Source: Chondrilla cf. caribensis (lineage: Eukaryota; Porifera; Demospongiae; Chondrillida; Chondrillidae). From it: a DNA stretch of 64,000 nt. The stretch covers positions 3,215,001 to 3,279,000 of the forward strand of contig OZ026562.1 in the NCBI GenBank assembly GCA_964020155.1. The letters are read 5' to 3'. The translations under genes and the position numbers were made by a program. Below are positions 29,806 through 42,813 of this stretch, piece by piece (the first letter of the stretch is position 1; each line of letters opens with the position of its first letter). Under the pieces are notes generated by a model. The model was given only the letters and a program-made list of their open reading frames with translations. It had not been told where the DNA came from and searched no databases.

Positions 29806-32800
29806 CATGACGTTGACTCCCCCCACTTCCTGTGGGCATGCACAATAACCTGTATAGAATTGCTCATTTGCATTGTATCCTTGTAACTGGTATGGCTATA
29901 ACATTGGATCCATTAGCGGCATCCTTGTAACAGGTAGTTGTAACATGGGATCCATTAGCGGCATCCTTGTAACAGGTAGTCGTAACATGGGATCCATTAG
30001 TGGACCGATATAACCCTGTCTACATTACAGCCAATAATTCATTAGCTGGAATCCCTTAAAGTGACTAATTATGGTGTAATTTTGCAGTTTGTTTGGAGAT
30101 GGTGTGTTGACATAATGTTATGTGTACAGGATTCAACCAATCTAACCCTGTATACTATGACCTTGAGGTCCATTAGCGGCAACTTTGTATGTAACCTTGG
30201 TGATCTTGTATCCCATGATTTGTTAGGCCTCAGCATCTCTAAAAGTGAGTAATTTTAGTGTAATTTTGGCTGTACACACACAGGATTTAGTTCCTGACTC
30301 AGGTAGCAGTTTACTGCAATCCAGTCTCCTTTGCTTAAATGTATCTATTTTATATTTAGTCCAAATGTGTACCTTATGAAATATGAAATTTAAGGATTTT
30401 TTAGAAAAAATTAAATTGCACAATTTGCATACAGAAACTGCAGTTGAATTTAAAATGTAGGAACATCACAATTATAGTATAGTACTGTGAGTCTTGGTTT
30501 GAATGTACCATGTAGATCTATCCAATGTGGGTTCAATATGTGCTTTGGAAACGTGACGTCAAGTCACTCTTTCACTTATCCCCAGAAATTGTCAAGGTAA
30601 CATGTACCCATAATATATCCATAAAGGCTGTGATATTTGACTATAGTCTTGTCCCATGGAGCTGAGTGTGGATTGTTCTTTGACATTAAACATGTTGCCA
30701 TGATCGTATACACTGCAGTGGTTGCAGCATCACACATGGGATTCATGGCATTGACTCCATCCACTTCTTATGGGCATACACAATGACTTGTATAGAATTA
30801 TATAAAGCTCATTAGCAGCATCCTTGTAACTGGTATGGCTACAACATGGGATCCATTGGCGGCATCCTTGTATTAGGTAGTCATAACATGGGATCCATTA
30901 GTGGACCCGTATAACCCAGTTTACTATGACCTTGGTGTTCATTAGCGGCATCTTTGTATGTATCCTTGGTAACATTACGTCCAATATTATTCATTAGCTG
31001 CCATTTCTTATAATGACTAATTATGGTGTAATTTCACAGTTTGTTGGAGATTGCTGTGCTGACATAGGATTCAACCAATCACATAGTGGATGGGTACTAT
31101 TCAATGTAATTCAGTCTACTTTGCTTAAAGGTACAGTCTTTCCTGTTCAGTCCAAATACGTAACGTACTGAAGTATCCCCAGAAATTGTCAAGATAACAT
31201 GTACGTATATCTATAATTAAAGGCTGTGATATTTGACTATAGTCTTGTTCCATGGAGTTGAGTGTGGATTGTTCTTTAACATGATACATGTTGCCAAGAT
31301 CGTATACACTGCAGTGGTTGTGCATTCTGAAAAAGTATCCCAACAATGCAATGTAATTATGATCTACTCTCCCTGAACCTGTGATATAGTTTGTCATTGT
31401 ATATTCCCTGTCCTTGTTGGCTTCCATCAGAGACCCCTTTGTAACAGAGTTGAGCTTGACCTGTGTGTGTAATACTATGTACTGATAATTTAGAAAAAAA
31501 TGCAATATGCAATACTTTACGACATTGCATTTTTATAATAATTTAAATTGCACAATTTGCGTAGTACTGTGAATCTAAATTTAAATGTACTATGTAGATC
31601 TAACCGATGTGGGTTCAATGTGTGCTTTGGAAACATATTTGACATCAAGTAACTCTTTCAAAACTGTATGTATGTATGAATGTACAACCTTGGCTTTCAA
31701 CACCTGATGACAAACAAAGTGTCGTTGACTGTGAGAAATTGTAGGTTCCAAAGGCACACAGAATGTCTACCTTCCATTGACCTCTCAGTGGATCTAGATA
31801 TTTTTACAGTTGACTTTAATTATGTGTGTGTGTAGTTTCACTATGACATTCAAATCCAGTATATATTATAGCATAATACAATTGGAGACTGGCGTTCATT
31901 CTGTGTTAATGTATAAAATTGCTATCTATCTACTACTTGAAATACACACCTAAATCCTTTGCATAATAGTGCATGACACTCATCCGGTATGTCACTTGTG
32001 AAGAATGCAATTGACAATACTTGACCTGTATGTTACGGATTTAATGTCTCTATGATGTGATATTATTCCACCCACTTCCCGTGGGCATACAACTTGTATA
32101 GAACTACCATGAAGCTCATTAGCCGCATCCTTGTAACTGGTATGGCTACAACATTGGACACATTAGCGGCATCCTTGTAACAGGTAGTCGTAACATGGGA
32201 TCCATTAGTGGACCTATATAACCCTGTATACTATGACCTTGAGGTCTATTAGCGGCATCTTTGTATGTAACCTTGGTGATCTTGTATCCCATGATTTGTT
32301 AGGCCTCAGCATCTCTAAAAGTGAGTATTAATTATAGCGTAATTTTGCTGTTTATTTGGAGTTTGCTGTGTACACACAGGATTTAGTTTGTGACTGTGGT
32401 AGCAATTCACTGTAATCCAGTCTCCTTTGCTCAAAGGTATCTATTTCATGTTTAATCCAATTTGGTACCATATGAAATATCTATGTACATACATATATTT
32501 ATATAATAAATTGAATATTCTGTGTTTATATATGTAATATGTATTCTAATTGCCATGGTAACATGCTCATACAAGACCTTTCCCCAGCTCATGTTATTGT
32601 GAGTCAATCAATGGTGTGTGGATTGATGTCCATAATATAAGTCCAAACAAGAAAATTGCATATAATAAACATTGCATACCGTTATTTATTTTTAATTAAT
32701 ATTATTTTATTACATTTTAAACCATTTTGCCAGCTTCATTCACTATACTTACAATAGGCTTGAGGTACGCACGTATGCAACAGCAATAATGAATCACTTT

Positions 32801-35200
32801 GCTAACTTGCAATTGAAGTCTTGATTTGCTTGTATGTAAGTAAGCCTATGTGCCAGGTGCTTGATATTTGCTAGAGTCGTCCATGCAACATTTGCCCTCA
32901 ACGTCCAAAACACATACAGTGAATTCGAATTATCATTGATTTACTGCAATTCAGCTTCTGATTTCTGAAGGAATCCTTTATACTATCGGATATACATAAA
33001 CATGCAAGCACACTACAGACGAACACAGATGTACGTACGTATATATACGCAATGAAATTCAGAGTGTATATGTACAAAGTGGAAGTGTATACGTACAATG
33101 CAGTATGTATAATCATGATTATTATTATTATTGCTAATTATATGTTTATTATGACCATGGGATACATTACATTTGGACATGACACTCATCTGGTATGTCA
33201 CTTGTGGAGAAATCAATTGACAATACATGACTTGTATGTTATGAATTTAATTTCTCTATGATGTAATATTACTCCACCCACTTCCTGTGGGCATACACAA
33301 TGACTTGTATAGAACTACCATGAAGCTCATTAGCAGCATCCTTGTAACTGGTATGGCTACAACATGGGATCCATTAGCGGCATCCTTGTAACAGGTAGTC
33401 ATAACATGGGATCCATTAGTGGACCAATATAACCCTGTTTACTATGACCTTGAGGTCCATTAGCGGCATCTTTGTATGTAACCTTGGTGATCTTGTATCC
33501 CATGATTTGTTAGGCCTCAGCATCTCTTAAAGTGAGTAATTATAGCGTAATTTTGCTGTTTATTTGGAGTTTGCTGTGTATACACAGGATTTAGTTCCTG
33601 ACTGTGGTAGCAATTTGCTGTAATCCAGTCTCCTTTGCTCAAAGGTATCTATTTTATTTTTATTCCAAATGTGTACCATATGAAATATCTACGTACATAT
33701 ATACATATATACGTAAATTGAAAATTCTGTGTTTATGTATGTAATACGTATTGTAATTGCCACGGCAATATGCTCATACAAGACCTTACTCCAGCTCATC
33801 TTATTGTGAGTCAATCAATGGTGTGTGGATTGATGTCCATAATATAAGTCCAAACAAGAAATTTGCTTATATTAAACGTTGCATACTGTCATTAATTTAA
33901 ATTTAACATTTGCCCTCGACATCCAAAACACATACAGTGAATTATCATTGATCCACTGCAATTTATCTTCTACGCAATGAAATTCAGAGTGTTTATGTAC
34001 AAAGTAGAAGTGTATACGTAGCATGCAGTACACATAATCATGATTATTATTATTGATGCTAATTGCATGTTTATTATGACCATGGGATACATTAGGGGCA
34101 TCTTTGTAACTGATAGTTGCATGTTGTTATTATACGAAGTGCATACACACAGTATGTACACACATTGCACAATTTGTATACAGTGACTGCAGCAGTTAAA
34201 TGTAAAATTGAAGCAACATCACACTTATAGTATATTATACAGTACTTGGTTTGAAGGTACCATGTAGATCTGACCAATTGCAATGCAGGTTCAATGTGTG
34301 CTTTGGAAACGTATTTGACCTCAAGTTACTCTTTCAAAGCCGTATGTATGTGTACACCTTTGCTTTAGACATCTGACAAACAAAGCTGCAGTAAATTTTG
34401 AGATATTGTAGGGTCCAGAAACACACAGAATGTATACCTTCCGATGACCTTTGTGTGGACCTAGATCTCCCTATTTCAATTATGAATGCATTGTTTCACT
34501 GTGACATTAAGATCCAATTTATAGCATGATATCATTGGAGACTGGTGTTCATTCTGTGTTAACATATAAAATTGCTATCAATATTATTAATTCACCCTTA
34601 ATTACTAGTAATTTTACTATTTGAAATGCACACTTATATAAATCCTTTTCATTCGGACATGACACTCATCTGGTATGTCACTTGTAGAGAAATCAATTGA
34701 CAATACACGACTTATATGTTATAAATTCCACTTCTCTATGATGTAATATTACTCCACCCACTTCCTGTGGGTATACACAAAGACTTGTATGAAATTACCA
34801 CTAAGCTCATTAGCGGCATCCTTGTAACTGGTATGGCTACAACATGGTATCCATTAGCGGCATCCTTGTAACAGGTAGTCGTAACATGGGATCCATTAGT
34901 AGACCAATAAACCCTGTTTACTATGACCTTGAGGTCCATTAGCGGCATCTTTGTATGTAACCTTGGTGATCTTGTATCCCATGATTTATTAGGCCTCAGC
35001 ATCTCTTAAAGTGAGTAATTATAGTGTAATTTTGCTGTTTATTTGGAGTTTGCTGTGTACACACAGGATTTAGTTCCTGAATGTGGTACCAATTTGCTGC
35101 AATCCAGTCTCCTTTGCTCAAAGGTATCTGTTTCATTTTTATTCCAAATGTGTATCATATGAAATATGTATGTACATACGTACATATAATATTATATGTA
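29806..35200. repeat. Array of five long repeat units (GCGGCATCC family)
   Basis: Five copies of a block of about 430-550 bp begin near 29806, 30745, 32060, 33250 and 34740. Each runs: ccacttcctgtgggcatac, a short spacer, gctcattagcggcatccttg, two to three further ccattagcggcatc repeats, actatgaccttgaggt, then ggcctcagcatctctaaaag and tccagtctcctttgct (the second copy is shorter and diverged). The spacers also share blocks (ctttggaaacgtatttgac, gacactcatctggtatgtca), so the full unit is about 0.9-1.5 kb and tandem. I see no protein frame conserved among copies. Degenerate copies recur at 55860-56330 and 58560-59240. Confidence 0.8.
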
Positions 35201-36617
35201 AATTAAATATACTTTAGTCTTGGTTAGCTTGTAATCCTTCATTCTATTGGATGCATGTAAACATGTAAGCACACTGCAGATGCATACACACAAACACACA
35301 TACACACAATACAATACAGAGTGTATACGTAAAGTGCAGTATACATAGTCATGGTTATTTACTTGGTATGCACTATGTGTAGATACCTCGCTATATGCAG
35401 ACCCATCGTAGATTTAGTGACGTTGAAAATATATTTCAACATAATAATATTATGTCTGCGTGAATAAACGCAGCATTGCTACACTTGGATGAAAAAGCAA
35501 ATGAAGACATTATAGTCCAGATTTAATAGGATTGCAATTTGGAGACTGTTCAGACTTCTTGTGCTGAATTGGAGCCTCTCTGTCTGTTGAAGATTCACAT
35601 ACAGAAGGAAAGAAGGAAGACTCTCTCTGTGCTTTCTCCCCTCGAGACATGAACCAAAAGTCTAATATATTGCCTTACAGTTGCAACTGGAGTATATGGT
35701 CTCTGCATCTTCAGCTTTTGCTGTACTAGCTAGTACAGTCTAGAATTATTGGTAACACCTTCAACGCAATAAAATTGCAACACTGATTCGATCTTCTAGT
35801 AACTTTGGGATGTTCACATTTCGTTGGTTTTTAATATAGTGAGTTTTAATTTCCAACAGTCAAATCCTTTATTTCATTGTGGTGCTGGATGGGGGTGCCA
35901 CTTCTCTGGTAACTAAGTGCATATTGGACTTCATCAGGTTTGCTGCAGGAAACACTGTCACAGTGGCTATATATGCTGTTGGGTTACCATCCATATCTCA
36001 GTGAAAGTAGATTATGAAAGGTTACTTAATGCAGTATCCACCCATACTTATTGATTTTGAGGTAGGTGAACAAAAGTCACAGCAAAGTTTGGAAATCAAA
36101 AGGAGTACAATGAACGTCAAAATAGTAATGCATTCAATCGGATATGTACATTCCCACCACAATCACTCTAGTACCATGTGCAGAGTACAGCGTGATATAT
36201 GACCATTAATTACAGTGTTTGCTTTGTTCTCAATCAAGTGATGTGTTACCAACAGGATAAAATCAATGCATACGCACACGTATCCATAAGTGAGTGACCG
36301 CCTTGAAAATGGCTGCCGATAGGCCCGGTGCACGTGGATTGAAATTTCTAAACTTTGGTATATTAACTCCATGAAGCAAACAAATGATGGAAAGCACTAT
36401 GATATATATCGAATTTTAAACGTACAACGAGATAATGCTCGAATTTGATTTTTTACAGTACACTACGATTGCTGTTCTCACAAAAAAGGTGCTTCTCAAC
36501 GTCAAGTTAGAGGCTGTCCATAAAGCTAAGTGATCACTTCTTGCTAATAAACTTCAGTTGCTTACTTTATTTGACATTCATAAAGATTAATCTTATTCGT
36601 TCTTCCAATCGTCGACC
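35201..36617. other. Non-coding, duplicated flank
   Basis: No gene recognised. About 36140-36330 (gtacattcccaccacaatca ... gtgtgaccgccttg-like sequence) matches 59780-59985 in order, so this is one arm of a segmental duplication. Confidence 0.5.
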
Positions 36618-36720
36618 ATAACTTACTAGTCTCGTACCCGGGCCCTACTTCGCCTCCATTTTATGTGACGTCACATTAATGGAGGCGAAGTAGGGCCCGG
36701 GTACGAGACTAATAACTTAC
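36618..36720. mobile_element. 85-bp palindromic insertion with 9-bp target-site duplication
   Basis: Arms 36627-36660 and 36678-36711 are exact inverse copies (tagtctcgtacccgggccct...) and the 17-bp centre is itself mostly palindromic (atgtgacgtcacat). ATAACTTAC occurs immediately on both sides (36618-36626 and 36712-36720). A 9-bp duplication is typical of Mutator-like (MULE) transposons. It has no coding capacity. Confidence 0.8.
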
Positions 36721-36756
36721 CGTATTATGCGGCGTAACACTACGACCGTGGAAGCC

Positions 36757-37013
36757 ATTTTGTCGACATTGGTCACAAGATTTGAGCGCTGGGCGTGTAT
36801 TGTATATGAAATCGAAACCTAATAAATATATAATATATATATGTATATACAGTCCAACTTGCTTAGTAAGTACCTTGAAGGGCCCACCAAATCTGTACTT
36901 CTTATCAGAGGTACTTACTATCAGTACTGGTTGACATAGTGTACATGAGCTAGGGACTGAGTGAAGTGTACTCACTAACCAGGAGTATGTACTAACCCAG
37001 GTACTTACAAGTT

Positions 37014-37076
<63 letters not shown>

Positions 37077-37192
37077 TATTATACATATTAAAAGGTGCTT
37101 CTCAAAAATATAACATATATATTATATTTATTAGGTTTCGATTTCATATACAATACATGCCCAGCGCTCAAATCTTGTGACCAATGTCGTAG
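36757..37192. mobile_element. Inverted-repeat element with a nested MITE
   Basis: gtcgacattggtcacaagat...gcgctgggcgtgtattg at 36757-36832 is inverted at 37128-37192. Between them a second element, 36850-37021, has its own ends (cagtccaacttgcttagtaa and inverse) and is of the same family as 10697-10871. A (TA)n run fills 37021-37073. Confidence 0.65.
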
Positions 37193-37264
37193 TCGTAGTC
37201 ACATGCATGCGTATAGTCACGTCAGGTTAGCATACTTATCACCTGGCGATATCGCTCAGTTACC

Positions 37265-40200
37265 ATGGTAACGGAAGACAAATATATATATAACGCTAGA
37301 CTGATATATATATATATAGTGATTTCAATATGTCAGTGGAATATAAATGGTCTAACTTGTGACAAATTAGTCGAAATCCAACCTTATCTTCAACAACTTA
37401 ATGCTGATATCATTATTCTCTCAGAAACATGGCTTAGCCCCAATATATCGTTCACTGTTGATCTCATCGGCTATAAATCACTCAATTTTTGCAGACCCTG
37501 TAAACATAAAAAGGCCAGGCGTAACTCTGGGGGCCTGCTGATTTACATCAAAGATTATCTGAGCCAGATGGCCAAATGTATTAAGGTATCTACTGATCGT
37601 GTCTGGATTAAACTACAACAAACAACTACTATTATCAAAAATGACATTTATATATGTGCTACATACATCCCCCCACATGCCTCCTCTTCATACTACCTGA
37701 ATGATCCACCCTGGCCAGACCTACAGAGAGAGTTAAGCCATTTCAATAAATTAGGAGCTGTCATCCTGATAGGAGATTTGAATGCCAGAATCGGGGGCTT
37801 TCAGTCTAATCTTACAGGCCACCTTAAGCGAACCTACAAAGATCAGATAGTTAATTCTTATGGCGCGGAATTGATGTCCTTATGTACAGGTTTTGATTTA
37901 TCTATCTGCAATGGGACTTTCCCACCTGACAATGTAGCTGGTGAGTGTACATGCCATACTGCCAGTGGCTCTAGCTGCATAGACTACGCCATAGTTAATG
38001 GATACCTCACTTCAGCAATCAAATCATTCCATGTCAATAACCTTGAAGTTTTTTCAGACCACTGCCCAATCTTACTCACCCTGTCCACTGGCGAAAGTAA
38101 GCCTCAATACACCAATCAGTCGCCACATTATCTAGCTAATGAACTCTCAAAAGACCTACTCAAACGACTAGATATAGCCACCTCCAATCACCTAATCCGA
38201 AACCCCCCCAAGCTGAAATGGATCGGAGAAAACATCACTAAATTTATTGACACCCTAAAACGATGCCCACCTGAGCTCCCAATTAACCCATCATCAATTT
38301 CGGATATAGATGAGACTGTTACATTCTTTACAGAGAAAATCATTCAACACGCCATAGCCTCTGGATTTGCTAAAGTACCGACTTCAACTGAGGCTCTCTC
38401 CTCCAAAAAGTCACTCTATCCTAAGCAGTCATGGTTTGATAATGAATGTAAACAAAAAAAGAAAGAAGTTCTATCCAAACTCTCTTCATGGAGAAAAAAA
38501 CCTATAAACCAAGATCTGCGGAAAGCTTATCACAACACCAAAGCTGCATGGAAGCGACTTATAAAATCCAAAAAATTCATGGCTTCACGAAAATGGAATG
38601 CCGAGATTCTAAAGAAAGCTAAATCCAACCCGAAATCATTTTGGAACACTATTAACACTAGTGCTGTATCCAAAGCTGTTGACAACAATATCTCCTGTTC
38701 AGAATGGGAGCAATACTTCAGTAAACTATACAGTGCTACATCTGATTCATCACCTCAAGTTGACAGCAGTCCTAGCCAGCATTCAGACTCCAGCTCAACA
38801 CCCATCATCAGTGATCCACGTACAAATTCTCCCATGAACCAAGAACCTGACATTTCTACTGATGAAATAGAGTTAGCCATATCAAAATTGAAATGTGGTA
38901 AAGCACCTGGTACCGATCTCCTTACAAATGAAGTTTTGAAGTCTCTCCCCCCTTCTTGGCTAGATTTGCTGCAAGTAATCTTCAATGCAATCTTACGCTC
39001 TGGTGAATATCCCTCTACATGGGCCGAGTCTATTATAAAACCTATTTACAAATCTGGTAACAGGAATGACCCTTCTAACTATAGAGGCATATCCCTCATT
39101 AGCTGTTTGGGCAAACTATTTACTGCAATCATACGTGACAGGATGTCAACCTGGGCAGAAAATTCAAACCTACTCCCAGAAGAACAATTTGGGTTTCAAA
39201 AAGGTAAAAGGACTGCAGACGCTATATTTGCTCTTCATACTGTCGCTGAAAAGCAATGCTCCTTAAAGAAAAAGCTATACTGCTGTTTTGTTGACTTCAG
39301 AAAGGCCTTTGACTCAGTATGTCAGCCCTTACTTTGGTCGAAATTAGAAGCCCTGAATCTTAATCCCCAAATTCTTTCACTATTAAAATCTTATTATTCC
39401 AAATCTCGTTCACGTGTAGCAGGCTCTCATGGGCACATGTCAAACTTCTTTACTACCGAAAAAGGTGTGAAACAGGGATGCAACCTAAGTCCCCTATTGT
39501 TCTCCCTGTATATTAGCGACTTGCCAAGGCTTCTCAACTCTCTCGAAGTCAACCTTCCATTTTTTCCCTCACCCTGTCTCCTGTTTGCAGATGATGTAGT
39601 TTTGTTCACTGACAATCCAAAAAAGCTTCAGGATTTAATCAACTCTCTATGTTTCTACTGTAGGCAACAACATCTTGACATCAACTCCAATAAAACTAAG
39701 ATTCTTGTATTTGGACAAAAACCTAAACTTATTGCTGATTCCTGGGAAGTTAACTCACAACGACTTGAAATTGTAACCAAGTACAAATATTTAGGTACTT
39801 GGTTATGTTGGAAATGTGACTTCAAAGATTGTTTGTCAAAAACCTATGACAGAGCGCACAAACCGTTTTGCCAACTTCAGGCCAAGATAGCTTCTTTGGG
39901 GATAACTGATTTTAATGTTTTGCTCTTTCTTTTCAAGGCATTGATCAAACCAATCTTAATGTACAACGCTGAGATCTGGGGGCTTTATGATGCCCATGTT
40001 TTAGACAAAATTCAATACAAATATCTCAAATATGTGCTGAGGGTGTCTCATTCTTGTGTAAACTCAGCTGTCCTTGCTGAAACTGGATCAGTCCCACTGT
40101 TGTTTGACTGTGAGTCAGCTACACTGAGATATTTCTATCGACTCACCTCACCCAACACCCCCTTCCTCACAAGGAAAGCTCTTGAAATATCTATCGGCTT

Positions 40201-40678
40201 GAGCTCATCTGGTTATAATTCTTGGATGTCCAGAGTAAAACGAAAATTATTGCATCTTGGCTTTAACATCGACTTTATATTGCCTACTCCTGATGAAGTA
40301 TTATCTAGGCTGCATGATCAAGTCTCTCAAAAACTAAGAGCTGACATTAACAGTACTCAAGGTTCCACACCATCTGGTGGGAACAAGTTAAGAACATATC
40401 GTTTGATCAAATCCAACACACTCGAACCAGAATCATATTTATCGGTGATCTCAAACCCAACAGTTAGACAAGCCTTCACTAAATTACGCATATCAGATCA
40501 CAAGCTCTCTATTGAAACAGGTCGACACTGTAAGCCGCCCAAGCCTTTAGAAGATCGTACATGCCCACTCTGTAATTCGCAATCTCTGGAGGATGAAATA
40601 CACTTTTTAATACACTGCTCTGCTTATCGGCAACTGAGATCTACCCTCTTCGAAGTAGCGATGACTTCAAAATGGTAA
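37265..40678 (+). mobile_element. LINE (non-LTR retrotransposon) with intact endonuclease/RT ORF
   Basis: Uninterrupted 1137-codon ORF. The N-terminal part is an APE-type endonuclease (ICQWNINGL, LSETWL, GDLNARIGG, FSDHCPILL). The middle is a reverse transcriptase (SNYRGISLISCLGKL, FVDFRKAFDSV, GVKQGCNLSPLLFSLY, LLFADDVVLF with catalytic Asp776/Asp777). The C-terminus has a CCHC-type knuckle near 1100-1118 (CPLC...H...HC). The gene copies its own RNA at a nicked target site. No ORF1 is visible upstream. The first ATG lies beside a TA repeat, so the true start may be inside. The clade is not settled. The open frame implies recent activity. A T18 run (about 40836-40853) and a TA repeat follow, and the exact 3' end is not identified. 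Confidence 0.93.
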
Positions 40679-40938
40679 CTTCATATTTTTAAGCTCTAAA
40701 GACAAGTTCATATTTCTAATGTGTAACACTGACAGAACAATTATTAATCACACAGGCCATTTTATTTATAGGGCAATGCAGCTCAGATTCTCTCTTCTGT
40801 CTCCCTCCATCTAGCAAGTGCCACAGTGATTTCTTTTTTTTTTTTTTTTTTGTCAGTCCTAACTCTGTGATATGCATATTGCAATTAATTGATCAATTTC
40901 TGCTGAGGTCAAGGGCCGTTTTGGCTACGACCAGTGAT

Positions 40939-40977
<39 letters not shown>

Positions 40978-41818
40978 GAGCGTTACATACCGGAAGTCCA
41001 AATGAAAACAATATATAGAATATTAACAGGCTTGCTCAGTTTCATGGTTCTGATGCGCTGCTGAATTGCTATTAAAAGAACATGAAGGGTTTTCAGAGAA
41101 TAAGACGTCGGGCCGTCTTATTTCCTTACCTACGTCACAAATGAACCAAGCCAGCATGCAAGAGTGGCTTTATTTTTAGTCATTAGCACATTTTCAGGGC
41201 ACTTCTCTTGAGGCTTATTGAGGCGTGTTTATTCCGTTCTTCAACCCATGCCACGAAGGTTTTGAGACCCCTCGATGTAGATAGCTGTGTGTTATGGGTT
41301 GAAAAGGTTTGGACATAATCTTGAAGTCGTCGTCGTCGATATCAAAGTTGAAACGCCTAGATGGCAGCACGTTTCGAAGTCATTTCAGCCATAGCAGCTA
41401 CTGAAAAACAGGTGCTGATTAGCTATAATATACCATGACCTCCCGCCAGAAAACTAAGCGCTAGAGGGCACATACAACAAGTAAGTTAGTATTAATTTTT
41501 GGTCATACAATAATTATTACATACAGTATAGTTATTAATTAAAAGGTGATAATATTTTATTTGCATCCTTGCTGGAATACGAATCTGAGGCAGATGTTGT
41601 ATAAACACAATTTTTTCATGTTGTCACTTTGATTAATTTCAATGATGATTAATGAGATGATACAGTAATATTTGATTATACATTCATGGAAATCTTACAT
41701 ATAGAACTCTGTATTACAACCGTGTTCCTATAAAGAATACATTTATGACACACAGTGCATTAATGATTATATTTGTAATAAAGTTACATTAGAACTATTA
41801 TAATGCGGTTGACTGCAA
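40679..41818. other. LINE 3' flank and fibrinogen-related gene 3' flank
   Basis: T-run at 40836-40853 and (TA)n at 40942-40972. From about 41510 the sequence (aaaaggtgataatattttat) matches 60355 onward in the decayed second copy. No gene recognised. Confidence 0.5.
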
Positions 41819-42667
41819 TTATGGGCAATCTCTGATAATAGCACAGCTCACTGGACGTATCATCATTGTCACAGAGGCCACATTCTTGCCATTCCAGGTA
41901 CTAACTCCAGCATTGAGGTTTGTACGTGGTGCGCAGTTACCACTTGTGGGGAACCAGAATCCACCCTCAACATTGCCGCGACAGTTGGAATTGGTGGCAT
42001 AATCAGAAGTTTGGAAACAGTAATCATTTAATGGACTCAAAGCATCGGTTATGGTGTTGTTTCCTGATGCTCTCCCAATCTTCAGTTTGTAGCAATTGAT
42101 GCGAGATTCAATCCCAAAACTGGAGTACATAATATCACCTTCAGTGCCATCACTGAAGGTCAGCTCAACACGCAGTTCATAGGTCTCTCTCTGAGTTATA
42201 CAGCGAAGGTTACTCAGTCCAAACCAAAAATCACCAGAAAAGTCTCCAAAGCCATCTTCATATTCATCCCATCGCTTTGAGCTGAAGTCAACCGAGTCTC
42301 CTCCCTTGGTCACATTCCGCTGCAAAATAACGGTCCAACCTCCACCTACTGCGAACATCTCACATTTGGCATGCAGCTTGGACGAGAACGGACTGAGTGA
42401 GGTATGAATACAAGGATCACCGATTTCATAGACGCCACTGTCAGTAATCGGGAACAGACGAGCCACATGACAGCAGTCAAAGTACGGGGGCCACGCAGCA
42501 CAGGGACCACTGCGGTAGAGGGTAACGAGCTCACGGAAGTAATAAAAGTATCGTTCAGAGCATTGCTGTGCTTGGGAATAGTAAGGACGAGGTGAACGGT
42601 ACACCACTTGTCCCAGAGTTGGTGACAGCAACAGAGCAGTAATGGCCAAGAAAATATTGATTTGCAT
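41819..42667 (-). CDS. Secreted fibrinogen-related protein, FReD-1
   Basis: Intronless, 282 residues. Residues 1-19 are a signal peptide (MQINIFLAITALLLSPTLG). A short Cys-containing leader (about 30-95) precedes a fibrinogen C-terminal domain from about 105: GGGWTVILQRN, WDEYEDGFGDFSGDFWFGL, YELRVELTFSDG, and a C-terminal GNCAPRTNLNAGVSTWNGK. FReD proteins are secreted lectin-like binders of acetylated sugars or microbial surfaces in many animals. The usual Ca-binding DxD segment before the CFQTSDY stretch is not recognisable. It is divergent from FReD-2, sharing a 146-bp promoter. Two damaged copies of its C-terminal part occur at 47.5 and 60.7 kb. Confidence 0.9.
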   Translation of the reverse strand: MQINIFLAITALLLSPTLGQVVYRSPRPYYSQAQQCSERYFYYFRELVTLYRSGPCAAWPPYFDCCHVARLFPITDSGVYEIGDPCIHTSLSPFSSKLHAKCEMFAVGGGWTVILQRNVTKGGDSVDFSSKRWDEYEDGFGDFSGDFWFGLSNLRCITQRETYELRVELTFSDGTEGDIMYSSFGIESRINCYKLKIGRASGNNTITDALSPLNDYCFQTSDYATNSNCRGNVEGGFWFPTSGNCAPRTNLNAGVSTWNGKNVASVTMMIRPVSCAIIRDCP

Positions 42668-42813
42668 CTTGTCACTGGAGAGAAGAAGTTAGCGCAGAGG
42701 AGCAGACAAAGCTTCTTATATACCATTCAGCTTTGACTGCATGGCTTCCATCAAGCAATATAAAAGGGCTCCATCTATCCCATCCTAGCATTCTGCAGTG
42801 AACAGATTTGAAG
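42668..42813. promoter_or_regulatory. Bidirectional promoter between the two FReD genes
   Basis: 146 bp between start codons. TATATAAG on the minus strand (42715-42722) points to FReD-1 and TATAAAAG on the plus strand (42759-42766) points to FReD-2. Each is about 48 bases from its start codon, giving short 5' UTRs and near mirror symmetry. The 36 bp between the TATA boxes would carry shared control elements; I see no clear motif there. Confidence 0.7.

Noticed and set aside
29806..35200. CRISPR-like array
   Set aside because: The sub-repeats are irregularly spaced, the spacers are themselves repeated between units, and the context is an animal genome.
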